Source of the DNA: Phallusia mammillata
Taxonomy: Eukaryota > Chordata > Ascidiacea > Phlebobranchia > Ascidiidae
Reading direction: 5' to 3'
DNA length: 64,000 bases
Assembly (NCBI GenBank): GCA_003260075.1
Contig: QLIY01000218.1
Span: forward strand, 114,637-178,636
A program made the position numbers and the translations under genes. The stretch's first letter is position 1. The number at the start of each line of letters is the position of its first letter. The notes beneath the pieces were generated by a model. It was not told the DNA's origin and made no database searches. It worked only from the letters and a program-made list of their open reading frames with translations. This document shows, piece by piece, positions 1 to 28,400 of this stretch.

Positions 1-16393
<16,393 letters not shown>

Positions 16394-17922
16394 AATCCAA
16401 TTCTTTAAGCTGTGTGCAGGTGTAAAGTTTCACAACCAATTCAAAATATGTCTTATCTACTGACTAACAGGTACACACTAAATGGTTAGTGCAATCATCA
16501 ATTCACTACACAAACTACATTCAATTAACACTTCCCTTCATATATTGCTTAAATCTGTATTGATAGAAGTTCCTCTTGTTATGAATGTGAATGCAAATAC
16601 TGATCTCCGAGACTAATGACAACTTGATCACTTGATTGGTGCAGTGCTGTCAGATTGCCGACAAATTTATGCAACTTGGCACTACAACAACATTATTATG
16701 GAAACGACTGCTTTATCTGTCAAGTACGTGATACCATAAGTTACTTGGCCTCAACTGAACTTGATCTACAGCTACTGCTAATAGCTTGACATTAAACTTC
16801 ATAGCTCAAAAAAGTAATGAAAGCCCCTAATTTTGAATACAAACCCTGGCAGTTATTACACCTAATATTGCCTGTCACAAAATCTGCTCTACTTTGCAAG
16901 CCCACTAAATAAATAAAGACAGTTTTTGAACCTTCACAACAACTTTGCCACTATGTGAATTGCTTACAGAATACATTTGCTGCACCTTGCTGTACATGCT
17001 ACAGTTTTGCAGGATATTCCTGTCATTAATGATGGAGTAAACATATTAATCACAATTCCTCTCTTTTACATGCTGTAATTCTGTACTGTTTTCGAATTCA
17101 CCCTAACATCCTAATTGTTTTTGAGATAAGTCTGGTTCAAACTTCCAGCTTATGCATCAATGGTACTGGTATAGTAATGAGACGGTTCTGTATAAGTTGG
17201 TAACATTCCAGCTAATCTGCCGGACAAATGAGTTTTAAAACCTTTTATAGCTCACTCAAATAGTTGGTTAGCAAACAAAAACCCAAAGTTTCAATAAGTC
17301 CAGTTATGCACACGCAATGACCACACCTCAATAGCAAACAAACTATAAACTGGCCACTTAAAATGCAGGATCACAAACCTATTGACGTCAAACATGTAAT
17401 TTACACAAACTACTGTCAATAATTTCAACAATGTCAAGCAGCTTGCTTATCTGCTCCAATGTTTACATATGATTTGATTACATGCTGTAAGTTATGTAGT
17501 TTTTGTGTTGTCAAACATGTTTAGATGCATTACAACATGCATTTGAAATTTGTATGCCTTATGTAGCAACGTGTGTGAAATAGTTGTATATCCAAATCAT
17601 CAAAACACAATATATTGACCCAAAATTGCTAAACTAGTTCAACTACAAGTCCAAACTACCTTTTTTAATTAAGTGTTTACTTTTTTGTCTAGAAAACATG
17701 CAAGTTATGTGAAAAAATACTAGTTCAATAGAAACATACAATTTGTAAAAAAAAACACTTCCAAAACTCAAAGTTAAAAATTGATAAAAAAACAACTATT
17801 GCAAATTTTCTTGTTTTCCAAAAAGTTCAAAACATTGCCTGCACGCCAAATTACATATACATCAAAAGTGTGCTCAAATTTCAAGTAAAAAACTCTAAAA
17901 ATCAAGTAAACAATTTAACTTA

Positions 17923-19248
17923 CCTGAAATTTGGGCGTTGGCTATGCAATATTAAAGCCTTATTACGTTATTTCCAAATTGAAGGAATGCTTTTAAATTC
18001 CCACAATAAAAGTCAGTGATATGTAACACAATTTTGTTACCAGAATCACGGTAAGTAAGTCGGATTTAGCTACAAATGAAGATTAGAAACACGCCGGAAA
18101 TAAAACCGGAAAATAAGTCGCCGGTTGCTGGGTGGCTAAAGCGAAAAAAAAACGGAAAAAAGTAAAAACGTTTGAAAATCGAATCGGGTGATTCCCAAAA
18201 TAGGACACAAACGCAGCGGTGCGTAAAACTCGTAAGATAGAGAACAGAATCTCTAACTTAAATAATCGTCTAGTAAAATTGAAAAAAAAGAAAAAAAAAG
18301 AATTGTTCCTTTACTTCGCAAGCGCACAAACAGTTTCAATTTAAACCGTATTTTCAGTCTTTCCGATAGTACATTAGTCCACTATGCTTTTTATTCTGTG
18401 TGATATGAGAAGTATTATTTTTATTTGCCACACACTAATGCAACTATACTTACTACGGGTGCGACAGGTTGTTGAAACTTGAATATTTTGTACGAATGAA
18501 GTGGAGTATTTCCTGGGAACTTGCTATCGGACACCGTCAAGTGACCATTGCCTTTTGCAATTGGCTCTGCAGGAAAACTGTATTTAATTGTTACGAATTT
18601 TGAACAGGAGAAGCAAACTCACGCTTCCTAATTTCTATGCCATATTTCGGAGGTCCAGTTTTTTCAGCTTTCGGCTTTGATTCTGTCGCTGGTTTAACTT
18701 GGATCGTTGTGACTTTTATGGCGTCATCGGGAACGTCTTCCTTGATGACGTCAGCGCTTACGTCAATTCTGTGGCTGGTGACGTTACTAGTTCCATTTTC
18801 GATCAGGTCGGCCACCATCCTTGCATCGTCGACTTTGTCTTGGGGAATCGGATCCTGGTTTTCCAATACTTTAGGTTCTGGTGAATCAGCAACTGTGTGA
18901 ACAATGAACAAACATAATTAAAGTTTGTAAGCTGTAGACATTACACACGGTTTTGACTAATAGGATCTCATTAGTACAGCAGGTGACGAGAGATCGGACG
19001 TATACGCTAAATGTATCCAGTTTGTTGGCAGCAGCAAGCTGAAAAGTCATGCCTTACCAACTTATTTGATGCCACAACTGGACATTGACGACAGAAGAAA
19101 ATTTGTAATGCAAGATTTTGAGAACCCAGATAATACAAGAGTGCAAAAGCGGAGATTATACCAACAGATTGCGATAGCAACTTCGCACATCTATTTTTAC
19201 GAATCAAATTCGACACTCACCTGCATTTTTGCTCGCTCCGCCTCCCAT
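17923..19248 (-). CDS. Unrecognised acidic, probably N-myristoylated protein (partial)
   Basis: Exons: 19248-19221 (ATG, MGGGASKNA), 18892-18623, 18566-18454 and possibly an 18-nt micro-exon 17940-17923 (PTPKFQ) followed by a strong GTAAGT donor. All joins keep one open frame. Met-Gly-Gly-Gly-Ala-Ser-Lys fits a myristoylation signal with Ser at position 6. The second exon is acidic and low-complexity (repeated DV/DD, then TESKPKAEKTGPPKYGIEIRK), predicted disordered. No family was recognised and no stop-containing last exon was found, so the gene is incomplete as read. The 17940-17923 segment could instead be a 5'-UTR exon of the downstream myosin gene, which has the same orientation. Confidence 0.55.
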
Positions 19249-21282
19249 ATTGTTGTAACAAACTCTTGCACAATCACACTATTCACAGATACGACCCCTC
19301 GCTAACCGCTAAACACTGAGCTGTGGTCAGCGACGGGCGGGAAGCAGAAAAACCTCAGCAGAGGCGGAAAAAAATAAATAAATAATGATCTCTATGAGTG
19401 GTCACGTGATCCAGCTAAAGGTTTGCAAGTGGCAGCGACAATTAGAGAAGCTGCCTCGGTTCGGTTAAGCTCGCGTTGAATAATTTACTTACTGAAAGTG
19501 TAGCCGATGTTGATGTGAGCCGGTTTTCCGCTTTCACACGACGCACAATTACAGTAATTGACTGTTTACCGTCTGAACTTCTACGTTACGCGATAATGGT
19601 AAGGTGGCAAATTGCTTTCTGCGAATGTGCCGGAATTTGCAAGCAAAAACGGTCATTGCTATGTGATCTTTATGCAATGTTGCAGCGGCACCCGTAAGAA
19701 GGTCTTTAAACTAAACGTTGCATTATAATGATGGAGGGGGCACAGTGTTGTTAGTTTGAATGGTACTATGATAATTTGTTGTCAATACCATTTGCCTTCA
19801 AATGTTTCGATTGGAGGGGTCGAACTTTTTATGACCACTCTCGATTTTAAGTAATTCGATTCATTACAGCAAAGACAGGATTATAAACAAATCTTTTAAG
19901 TAGAATACACTTCATTTGTGGATTTTTGCATCATACCACAAATTTAAAATTAACACCTGTATATAAATGGATTTGGTAACCTAAACAAAAGTTAAAGGAG
20001 TGGGGCTTTCGACGAAGGGATTTTTTTACTCTGGTACTAAGTGTAACAACCACGCCGCAACTAGGTACATAAATACGAATGCCGCAGGATTTATTCGAAA
20101 ATGCGATTTCCTGAACAGGCAATGTCACAAAGGAAGCACAGTGAGCAATTACGACATCTAGCGGTTAAGGTTTTAGGCAAGGATCATTGCTACAAAGGAA
20201 AAGAATAGGAAAAACGGATGGAACATTAAAAATAGCAAAGGTGAAAATTTTAATCCAATTTTAACCAAGGTGTATTTTTTATTCAGCGGAAAAAATCCAA
20301 ATTTCGACTTATGGTACCCTGGCTAATGTATCGTTAGTAAAATATCCAATAAAGAGAAAAGGTACTACAGTAAATCGGATTCGGATAATCTGGATCTTCG
20401 CCTAAATCGGACAAAACTCGAGGTACAACTGTATTGTAACGTGTTAAGGCTTTAACTAATAAAAATCGGGTTATCCGGATATTCGCCCAATCCGGACAAC
20501 TTTTTTGGCCCAAACGGGTCCGGATTAACCAAGGTTTACTGTATTTTAATCGTAACCTGAAAGATTTTATAGATTTACAGATAAAAAAACAAACAAAAAA
20601 CATTTGAGTATTGAACACGGCGCTATGTCGGTAATACACATGTAACAAAGAAAAAAATTAACTGATGGAACAAATGGTGGATTGGCAACAAATTCGGGAG
20701 TCATCTGAAAAGGTATTGCGATGATGGATAAGGCACATCGAATAAAAAAATGAAATGAGCGATGAAAAACGACACCAATCTAACCTTGATGGCAACGCAT
20801 AACACCGTTGGGTATTGTAAAAATTATACATGGGTATGTTTGTGGTAAGCGTTTCATAAAATATTTGAATATTTTATTAAGTTGGCAAAAGGATAGAGGC
20901 AAAACTGTTTGGGATTAGACAAATTAGAAATTAAAAAAAAAGATTGAACGAAGATTTAAAGTACCGCATAAGCACATGGTGTGTGTCGTAGTTTAAGATT
21001 GTACCTGTAGCGCCCCCAAGCGGATACGTTTAACCAAAAATTTAGCGTTTTAAGTGAAGTAGCAAAATGCTTATTGTAAATTTTTTTGGAACACGATAGA
21101 TTTTTCATTAAAGCTTGGAACTGCAAATTATACAAATTATAACAAGAAATTTCATTATGATTAAAGACAAACAGTAATACAATGTATACTTCACATGCAA
21201 TGATTCCATCCCAACTTAACAATAGTGCTGTGTGACGAAACAAAACACAGTGGTCTTACGGCATTGTGACGTCACCAATTCG
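19249..21282. other. Intergenic region with one Tigger-like MITE
   Basis: No coding exon could be supported between the myristoylated-protein start and the RILPL stop. Contains the TA-flanked MITE at 20368-20541; otherwise plain AT-rich sequence. Confidence 0.5.
20368..20541. mobile_element. pogo/Tigger-like MITE with TA target duplication
   Basis: CAGTAAATCGGATTCGG ... GGTTTACTG flanked on both sides by TA; 174 bp. Confidence 0.65.
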
Positions 21283-24200
21283 TCACGGCGTGAGCTCATC
21301 TCGTTCGGTCGTTGGTGACATCACTTGCATTTCCGAGGAGATGACGTCATCGTCGTCGCTTTCGTCATCACTGTCATTTTCTTCCGCTGTTGCCACGGTA
21401 ACTCCCGGTAGAGGTCGCTGTTTCTCGATTGATGGATCGTCTTGTGTGTTTGTCGCTTGGGGACGCTGTTTACCGTCGACTTGCGTTTCAGGTCGTGGCC
21501 ACAAAAACGAAAAACTGTGCAAAGTGTGGAATAGAAATATATGAGATAATTACATTAGTTAAAGTAAAATACATTAGGACAGTATGGTCTGTGTGTGGTT
21601 TAGCCCAGGAGTCGGCAACCTTTTAGGCGACATTTACTTCCATGTGCCAACCTTTTGTTAAAAATACGTGGTTAGTGCCAGCAGATATCGATAATAAAGA
21701 GAAATCAGAGTGTTTTGTGCATGTAAGGCTGAATTATAAGACAATGACATGATAAAAACTATAAACAAGCAGTGTAACAGGTTAAATTGTTACTTCAATA
21801 GAAACACGCAAATCGGTTGGCGTGTCATGAAAAATCACCTTGTCACCGACCCCTGGTTTACCATCTATTATGTCTGATGGGGAGGAATGAAAATGTTTTT
21901 ATTTGTTAAGGGAGAAATTCGTCGATAAAGATTGGGAACCACTGCGTTAGGACAATTGAAATGATATTATCTGTATGTAGCTATTGACAAACAATATTTA
22001 ACAAACGGAAACCCGATTGGATGGCAGTTTTCAAATACTATATTAGAGTGATTTTAAGTTCTGTTATATAGCCGTCAAGCACAACTACGAGTTTGAGATC
22101 AGATTATGGACAAGTCATATCAGGTGCTTATTGAGGGAAGAAAGACAAGTTTAGCTATCGTAACAAATTGCTTCCCCCCCCCCCGTCAAGCACAACTACG
22201 AGTTTGAGATCAGATTATGGACAAGTCATATTAGGTGCTTAGCAAATATTGAGGGAAGAAAGACAAGTTTAGCTATCGTAACAAATTGCTCCAACTTACA
22301 ATCCTCTAACACCACTCGCACTTGACTTTGATTTTTCTGATGATTTTGATTCTCGCAGCTCGTTCGCATTCAATTCTTCCCACGAATCGTCACTGGATGA
22401 AATATTATTATTTATTGATTTAAACAACTCTGTTGCTAGTTTTTGTTAGGGAAAGTCAAAACACGCTAACATGCATGAAAAATCAAAGATTTGTACAGTC
22501 CAAGCTTTAACAACTACAGGATTCATAACTAAAAACGAATTTTAAACTGTTAAAATGGTTCTTATCTTATTCTATACCAATAATTTTCACGTTATTCTTT
22601 AACATCTAAATATTTTTTATTGAAGTTTAACTATTTGTTATGTTTTTTTTTTGATGAGCACTTCACAAACATCTCATGAAGTTTTGTTAAATGAAAGTGC
22701 AAAAGCAAAAAAAAAACATTTTTAAATGTTTCTGAACGAATTACTTTGTGAAGTTTCTGATGAAGCAGACATATTTCAAACAGATTAATTTTTTAAATTC
22801 AAGCCAGAATTATATGAAGCATTCCCCCCCCCCATTTTTAAATGTTTCTGAACGAATTACTTTGTGAAGTTTCTGATGAAGAAGACATATTTCAAACAGA
22901 TTAAATTTTTAAATTGAAGCCAGAATTATATGAAGCATTCGTTTGTAATAGCCAATAGCCATACACAATTAATCAGTATTAGAAACAATTTATTGCTGAC
23001 CACACAACTACATATACTCACAGTCCCAACTTCCGTGCCATTCTGTGTTACGCATGCATAGAAAATAAGAAAACAGTCAGATAAAGAAACAAATGTGCGT
23101 TGTGCAACATAAAAATATCACCAAAACGTGCTTTAGATACTATAACAAATTAAGTTTAAGGAAAATAACGGCCCAAATAGACGTAAAAAGCATTGCTCAT
23201 CCAGCAGTTTTATTGTAAACAATCGACGTTTCGACGTCCCATACAAGACGTCTTCATCAGGATAACGACATAACTTGCAGGACAAAATTAAAAAAAGCAA
23301 TCTTAAGATTGACATGAACCTTTTATGTGACACAAGCAGTTATAAACGGGTGTAACCGATGTGGCCTCTCGTATCAGTGATGATGGCATGAGCATTTGCC
23401 GAAACGTTTGAATAATAAACCATGTCGATTTTTACGTCTATTTGGGCCGTTATTTTCCTCATTAAACTTATGAACAGATCCGTGTATAGTGTTTCAAAAC
23501 GAATTAAAATTTAACAAAAACTGAATAACATTTTTTTCATTATGTAAACTGTGCTTACCCACGGTGATAACGTAGTTCTTCGTCGAGTTGAAAAACTCGG
23601 ATTTTTAGCAAATTTCTTTGCTCCAAAACCTCTTGCAGTTCTTTCAGGGTGTAACGGGGTCGGTCCGGGTCGTTCAAATCAATCACAAGTTTATTTGCCA
23701 GCAGTGGGTCGCCTGGCCACTAGATGGAAACATGGAGCAGTTTTACAAAGATTAAGTATGCTTATGCATACCATGTAGCGTGAGCTAAGTGTGTTGAAAA
23801 TTAGGACAACACAATATAGTTTATTTTTGTGTGAACAATTTTTTTATAGGATGTGTCACCCATAGGTTACCTCGTTTCATTTAAAAAAGCAACACACAGA
23901 AATACAATGGTTGGTTAAATTTGATACTTACACCATCATCCATACTGGTTTGTTCATTTTTAGGGATTGGTTTTTCATGTTCTGGGGTGGTTGGGTTCGA
24001 TGATGGTAAAGTCCTAAAGATAAAAAACATAAACTTTGTACAACAACTTTCAAACAAATTGCTGCTAAAATCTATAATTATCATTCTTTAGCATTACCAC
24101 ACTTGTTTAGACTTTTTGTTGTTGATTTTTAAAACTTACTTCATTTGAAGTTGGAGCGATGTTTTATCTTTCTCGTTTAACTTTGATTCCAACTCCGCTT

Positions 24201-27200
24201 TTTCTTGGATCAGGGATTTCCCCTGTTGTTCCAAGAGCACCATCTTGTGGCGAAGATCCATGTTCAGTTTGCTGAGGCGTTGGATTTGCGATTGAAGCTA
24301 CATTGTTCACAAAATTCAAAAGGGTAACGAAAAAGAAATGTGTAAAAAGCTGCAAAACAACAGTGCTTTGGTACACATGACACAGACTTGAATAAGAGCT
24401 TTATTAAGAACAAAATTGCCAGTGATGTAAAATAAAACAAATTCACATGTGATGACAATTGTTTATGTAGAAACATTTGATTAATAAAATGAATACGTTT
24501 TATACTACTTTGCTGGCAATTTTGTTCTTAGTAAAACAGGGCTTTGTTACAAAAATATACTGCAAAAAAAATGAAAAGACAGCAAGGATCCCAAAAAGTG
24601 ACGACTTTGCCATTTTTTGACTCAGTTCTTACAGGTCTGTAACTTTTTATGCAACTTCAAGATAGCAACACTAGCCCAATTTGTAACATTAATTTATTGT
24701 AACTTATCATAGTAAGACAACTGGGGTCATATTCGACCATTCCTCAGGTTTATTTTTTTGCACTCACAGCATCCACTTCAGTGTTCTGTTCCTCAATGAT
24801 TCGATTTTTCGCTCTTATATCGTCTCTCTGTTTCTGTAGTTGTTCCTGAAGTCTGGCCGTCATTTTACTTTGTTGATCCGTCACAGAAATTGTAACCTCA
24901 TTGTCATTTTCTTCCTAAGAAACACAAAAGGTATCGTAGGTTTAGACTAGCCCAGTGGTGTCAAGCAACCCTTTTTTTGTGCAGCTCGCGAAGTAATTTT
25001 TAAAAGTGTATTTTAATCAGACACCCCCCCCCCAGGTATCGTAGGTTTAGACTAGCCCAGTGGTGTCAAGCAACCCTTTTTGTGTGTGCAGCTCGCGAAG
25101 TAACTTTTAGAAGTGTATTTTAATCAGACGGAATACCTTGCCATACCAGTGAGTTCACATGATACAATCATTAACTATTAGAGTACACTTACAGGCTGTA
25201 TTGTTTAAAGCAAAATATTTTTTGGATGGATTCAAAAATATGAAAGAGTAAAGTTATTGACAACAAAATTCTTGGTTAATAAACAATATATGTGGTATGC
25301 TTGCAATGAGCAAAATCACAAGTTACATCACAACCTAAACAGTTTACATACTTTATGAATGACACTGCCCCCCCCCCACAGGCTGTATTGTTTAAAGCAA
25401 AATATTTTTTGGATGGATTCAAAAACATGAAAGAGTAAAGTGATTGACAACAAAATTCTTGGTTAATAAACAGTATATGTGGTATGCTTGCAATGAGCAA
25501 AATCATAAGTTACATCACAACCTAAACAGTTTACATACTTTATGAATGACACTATGTGTTTTGCAATAAAGGTAACTATGTATGCTGTATTAGTGTCATC
25601 AGGCAATCAAAACATGTAAGTTATATTGGTAGCTATGCATTTAACATACCTCAAGTTTTTCTGTGATGAGCTTTGCAAGTTTCTGATTATCTTCTTCGAG
25701 TGTTTTAATATTTTCCAACAAATCTCGAGTTTCGTCTCTCCAAGTTGACTCAACAATATCCAACTCCTATTAACATAAATATTAATTGATTTCTGACATA
25801 ACTTATTTAGACCTTCTCAATATTGTAAAACCTTTTGAAAAGAGCTATTCAAATGAACAACATGTGATAATGAATATCAGATAGGATAAAAATCAATATA
25901 TGTAAAATCCCCCCCCCCATAACTTAATTAGACCTTCTCAATATTGTAAAACCTTTTAAAAAGAGCTATTCAAATGAACAACAGGTGATAATGAATATCA
26001 GATAGGATAAAAATCAATATATGTAAAACCTCTGAGAAAGATTTAATCAAATGACCGAAGAATGACGCTAAAGATATGTTCTAATAATCTAAAATGGACT
26101 GATTTTGTTTTCACCAACAGTTTTAATACCAAAAATAATTGGAAACAAAAAAGAAAACGGTGGTCATCAGTTTTAAACTTTTTGTTGTGCTTTTTTGATA
26201 TATAACTGAACATGTTGCCCCCCCCCCCGATACCATCGATACCGAGTACCGAGTACCCGTCCCATCACTAGTTGTTTGTTCTCTTTTAAATGTTTATAGT
26301 TAATTAAAGGTACTGAATCGATTAATAAATTCATGGATAACTGTATGTGATCATTATCAAAAGTACAACAGGTAACTAAAACATTTGTCAAACATCACAC
26401 TCTTGTGTAGTCTGTAAAATCAAGCATTAGGTGACCTCTTTTTGCTTTTCATCCTTTAGCTTGCTATCCATCTGTAGTTTTTGAACATTTCCTTTCAATT
26501 CAGTCATTTCTGTCAACTCTTCTTGCCGCTTTGTAACAAGTACCTCCAGTGTCTCGAGAATTCGAATAATTTTTGGCATAACACCACTGAAAATAGCCCC
26601 TAAATATAAAAGTATATCAATAAATCTGAATTGCTTTATTGTGAGTGCAGTAGGCAATAAAGTAAAAATGGTGCACAAAATACAAAATTAAACTTACCCC
26701 CAAATGCATCTGTAAGCCTCTCAAACTCTTGCCCGACACTGGATGCAATATTGTAAACATCAATCACATTCAAATCCTCATATCTTTTCTCAAATACTTT
26801 GTAATTTGAATCTTCAATCTTAAGACAAGAAACACACAAGTCAAAGTTAAGTCCAACAAAGTCAAGTTATTTTTTGCCCGTCCTATGTAAGATAGTAACT
26901 TTAGATTCCGCCATAACAAGCTCCTTTACCCATTTTTCCTACAGATCTTTATTGGGTAATTGGCCCCCCCCCCGAATATTCGGTTTCGGCCGAATCGAAA
27001 TTTTGCCGATTCGGTACATCATTAGTTTTTACCCTATTTATTGTCCATGTTATACAATTTTTACCAACATGATCACCTATAGATTCTGGCACACCAAAAT
27101 AAAGCTTTTCTCATTTTTTATTGTGATGTTGAGTTTTAATGTTGCAGTCCTGCAGAAGTTTAAGGCATTTAAATAAATAAATGGTAATATCTAAATAGCA

Positions 27201-27361
27201 CAATATTCTTCACACAGAAACTGATAATTTATTGTTGAGCGAACATAACAAACAAAGTTTAACAAAGAAAGTCTAACAGTAAATTGAACAATACTTACTG
27301 GAAACAACATGTCATCTGCTGACAGAGGATCTGTGGGGCTGTCTAATTCCTCAGATTCCAT
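21283..27361 (-). CDS. RILPL1: RILP-like protein (RILPL1/2 family), complete
   Basis: Eleven exons: 27361-27299, 26818-26698, 26599-26436, 25766-25650, 24914-24768, 24297-24140, 24013-23932, 23719-23559, 23042-23022 (21 nt), 22392-22300, 21514-21283. Every junction keeps phase, giving 452 aa. The RH1 region (about 38-85, VIDVYNIASSVGQEFERL then MPKIIRILETLEVLV) precedes a coiled coil (85-255); the RH2 helix (about 297-335, DLNDPDRPRYTLKELQ) follows, then a Ser-rich segment, GVRGFFSFLW and an acidic tail (DSDDESDDDD). In vertebrates RH1 engages motor/myosin partners and RH2 binds phosphorylated Rab8/10 near cilia and lysosomes. Donor of the third exon (GTCACC) is weak. C runs fall only in introns. 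RILPL1 rather than RILPL2 is chosen on length and C-terminal GIKRLFSF-like motif. Confidence 0.9.
21606..21855. mobile_element. Short hAT element
   Basis: CAGGAGTCGGCAACC ... TTGTCACCGACCCCTG, 250 bp, TSD gtttagcc/gtttacca (6 of 8). In the last RILPL intron. Confidence 0.65.
23151..23470. mobile_element. Inverted-repeat element carrying two hammerhead-like motifs
   Basis: Ends are inverted repeats of about 39-42 bases (taagtttaaggaaaataacg..., 23151-23189 and 23429-23470). On the minus strand 23260-23228 reads CTGATGA, one extra A, stem GACGTC, 8-base loop, GACGTC, then GAAAC. On the plus strand 23377-23405 reads GTGATGA, one extra T, stem GGC...GCC, then GAAAC. Minimal hammerhead motifs of this kind are known in Penelope-like elements. 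Lies in intron 8 of the RILPL gene. Confidence 0.55.
23228..23260 (-). ncRNA. Candidate minimal hammerhead ribozyme motif
   Basis: Conserved boxes CUGAUGA and GAAAC flank a perfect 6-bp stem II (GACGTC self-complementary, 23247-23252 with 23233-23238). One unpaired A sits between CUGAUGA and the stem. Stems I and III could not be drawn confidently, so activity is unknown; published metazoan PLE hammerheads are also minimal and thought to act as dimers. Confidence 0.45.
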
Positions 27362-28400
27362 TTTGAGATCAGTAAAAAAACAAATATACTACAAACAAAC
27401 AGGTTGCAAAATATGTTTCCGAAATAAGAAAAGCAAAAGTGAAAAAAACAGAACTTTCTCAATCTCATTGTTTTGAAAGTCACGGATGACTGATTTCTCG
27501 TGACATTTGTAAAAAAATGAGTTATTTCGCAAATAATGTAGATTTTCATTTTTTTCTATTGTAAAATATATTTTTATTAGTCCTGACCTCAATAATGTGA
27601 ACAATTACTAAAAGTTTTTTTTTCACCAACAAATTTTAAAAATTACACCAACCCCCCCCCCTTCGGTTTCGGCCCGAACCTTTTTAGGCGGGTTCGGTGC
27701 ATCACTATAAAATATATTTTTATTAGTCCTGACCTCAATAATGTGAACAATCACTAAAAGTTTTTTTTTCACCAACAAATTTTAAAAATTACACCAGCAA
27801 GGACACCTGGTGGTAACACATTAACAGGACGTGGCTTAATAATCAACAAACCAAGATCGACTATTTGTTTTCATACCTTGGTTTTAGGAGACTTTTAAGG
27901 TTTAGTTGTGTTTAACATTTATTGCAAAACCTGACCTTCTACCGGCCTTAAAAAATAACGGTGGACAAGTTTTTCCGCTGACAAAAAGCTAAAAAGGAAG
28001 CTGCTATATTTACCAGTTACCACAACAAAAATGTACCCCCCCCCCTTAACATTTATTGCAAAACCTGACCTTCTACCGGCCTTAAAAAATAACCGTGGAC
28101 AAGTTTTTCCGCTGACAGAAAGCTAAAAAGGAAGCTGCTATATTTACCACAACAAAAATGTGAAATGGAAGGACGTGTTTTCGGATTTCCTTAATGTAAA
28201 GTCAAACATATAAAAGCTTTAATAAGTGGATATGCTAACCATTTGTTGTTGTTGTTTAGAAAAAAACTGGTGTTAATACCAAACGATCACTAGTATGTGA
28301 TATAAGTGAATAATATAAATTTGCAATCGTTTAGTGGTGCTGACAAAGAAGAAAAGACTTGAAAGTTGCATTCAATACAAGTTGACTGCATTAAATCAAA
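27362..28400. promoter_or_regulatory. Head-to-head intergenic region between RILPL and DERL2
   Basis: The two start codons face away from each other across 1.04 kb. Two haplotype duplications (27571-27651/27708-27800 and 27910-28035/28046-28165) inflate it, so the real spacing is probably 0.7-0.8 kb. A shared promoter is plausible; no specific element was identified. Confidence 0.4.

Noticed and set aside
19476..19697. 73-codon frame on the plus strand as a divergent gene
   Set aside because: No family features, splice signals or conserved motifs; likely chance.
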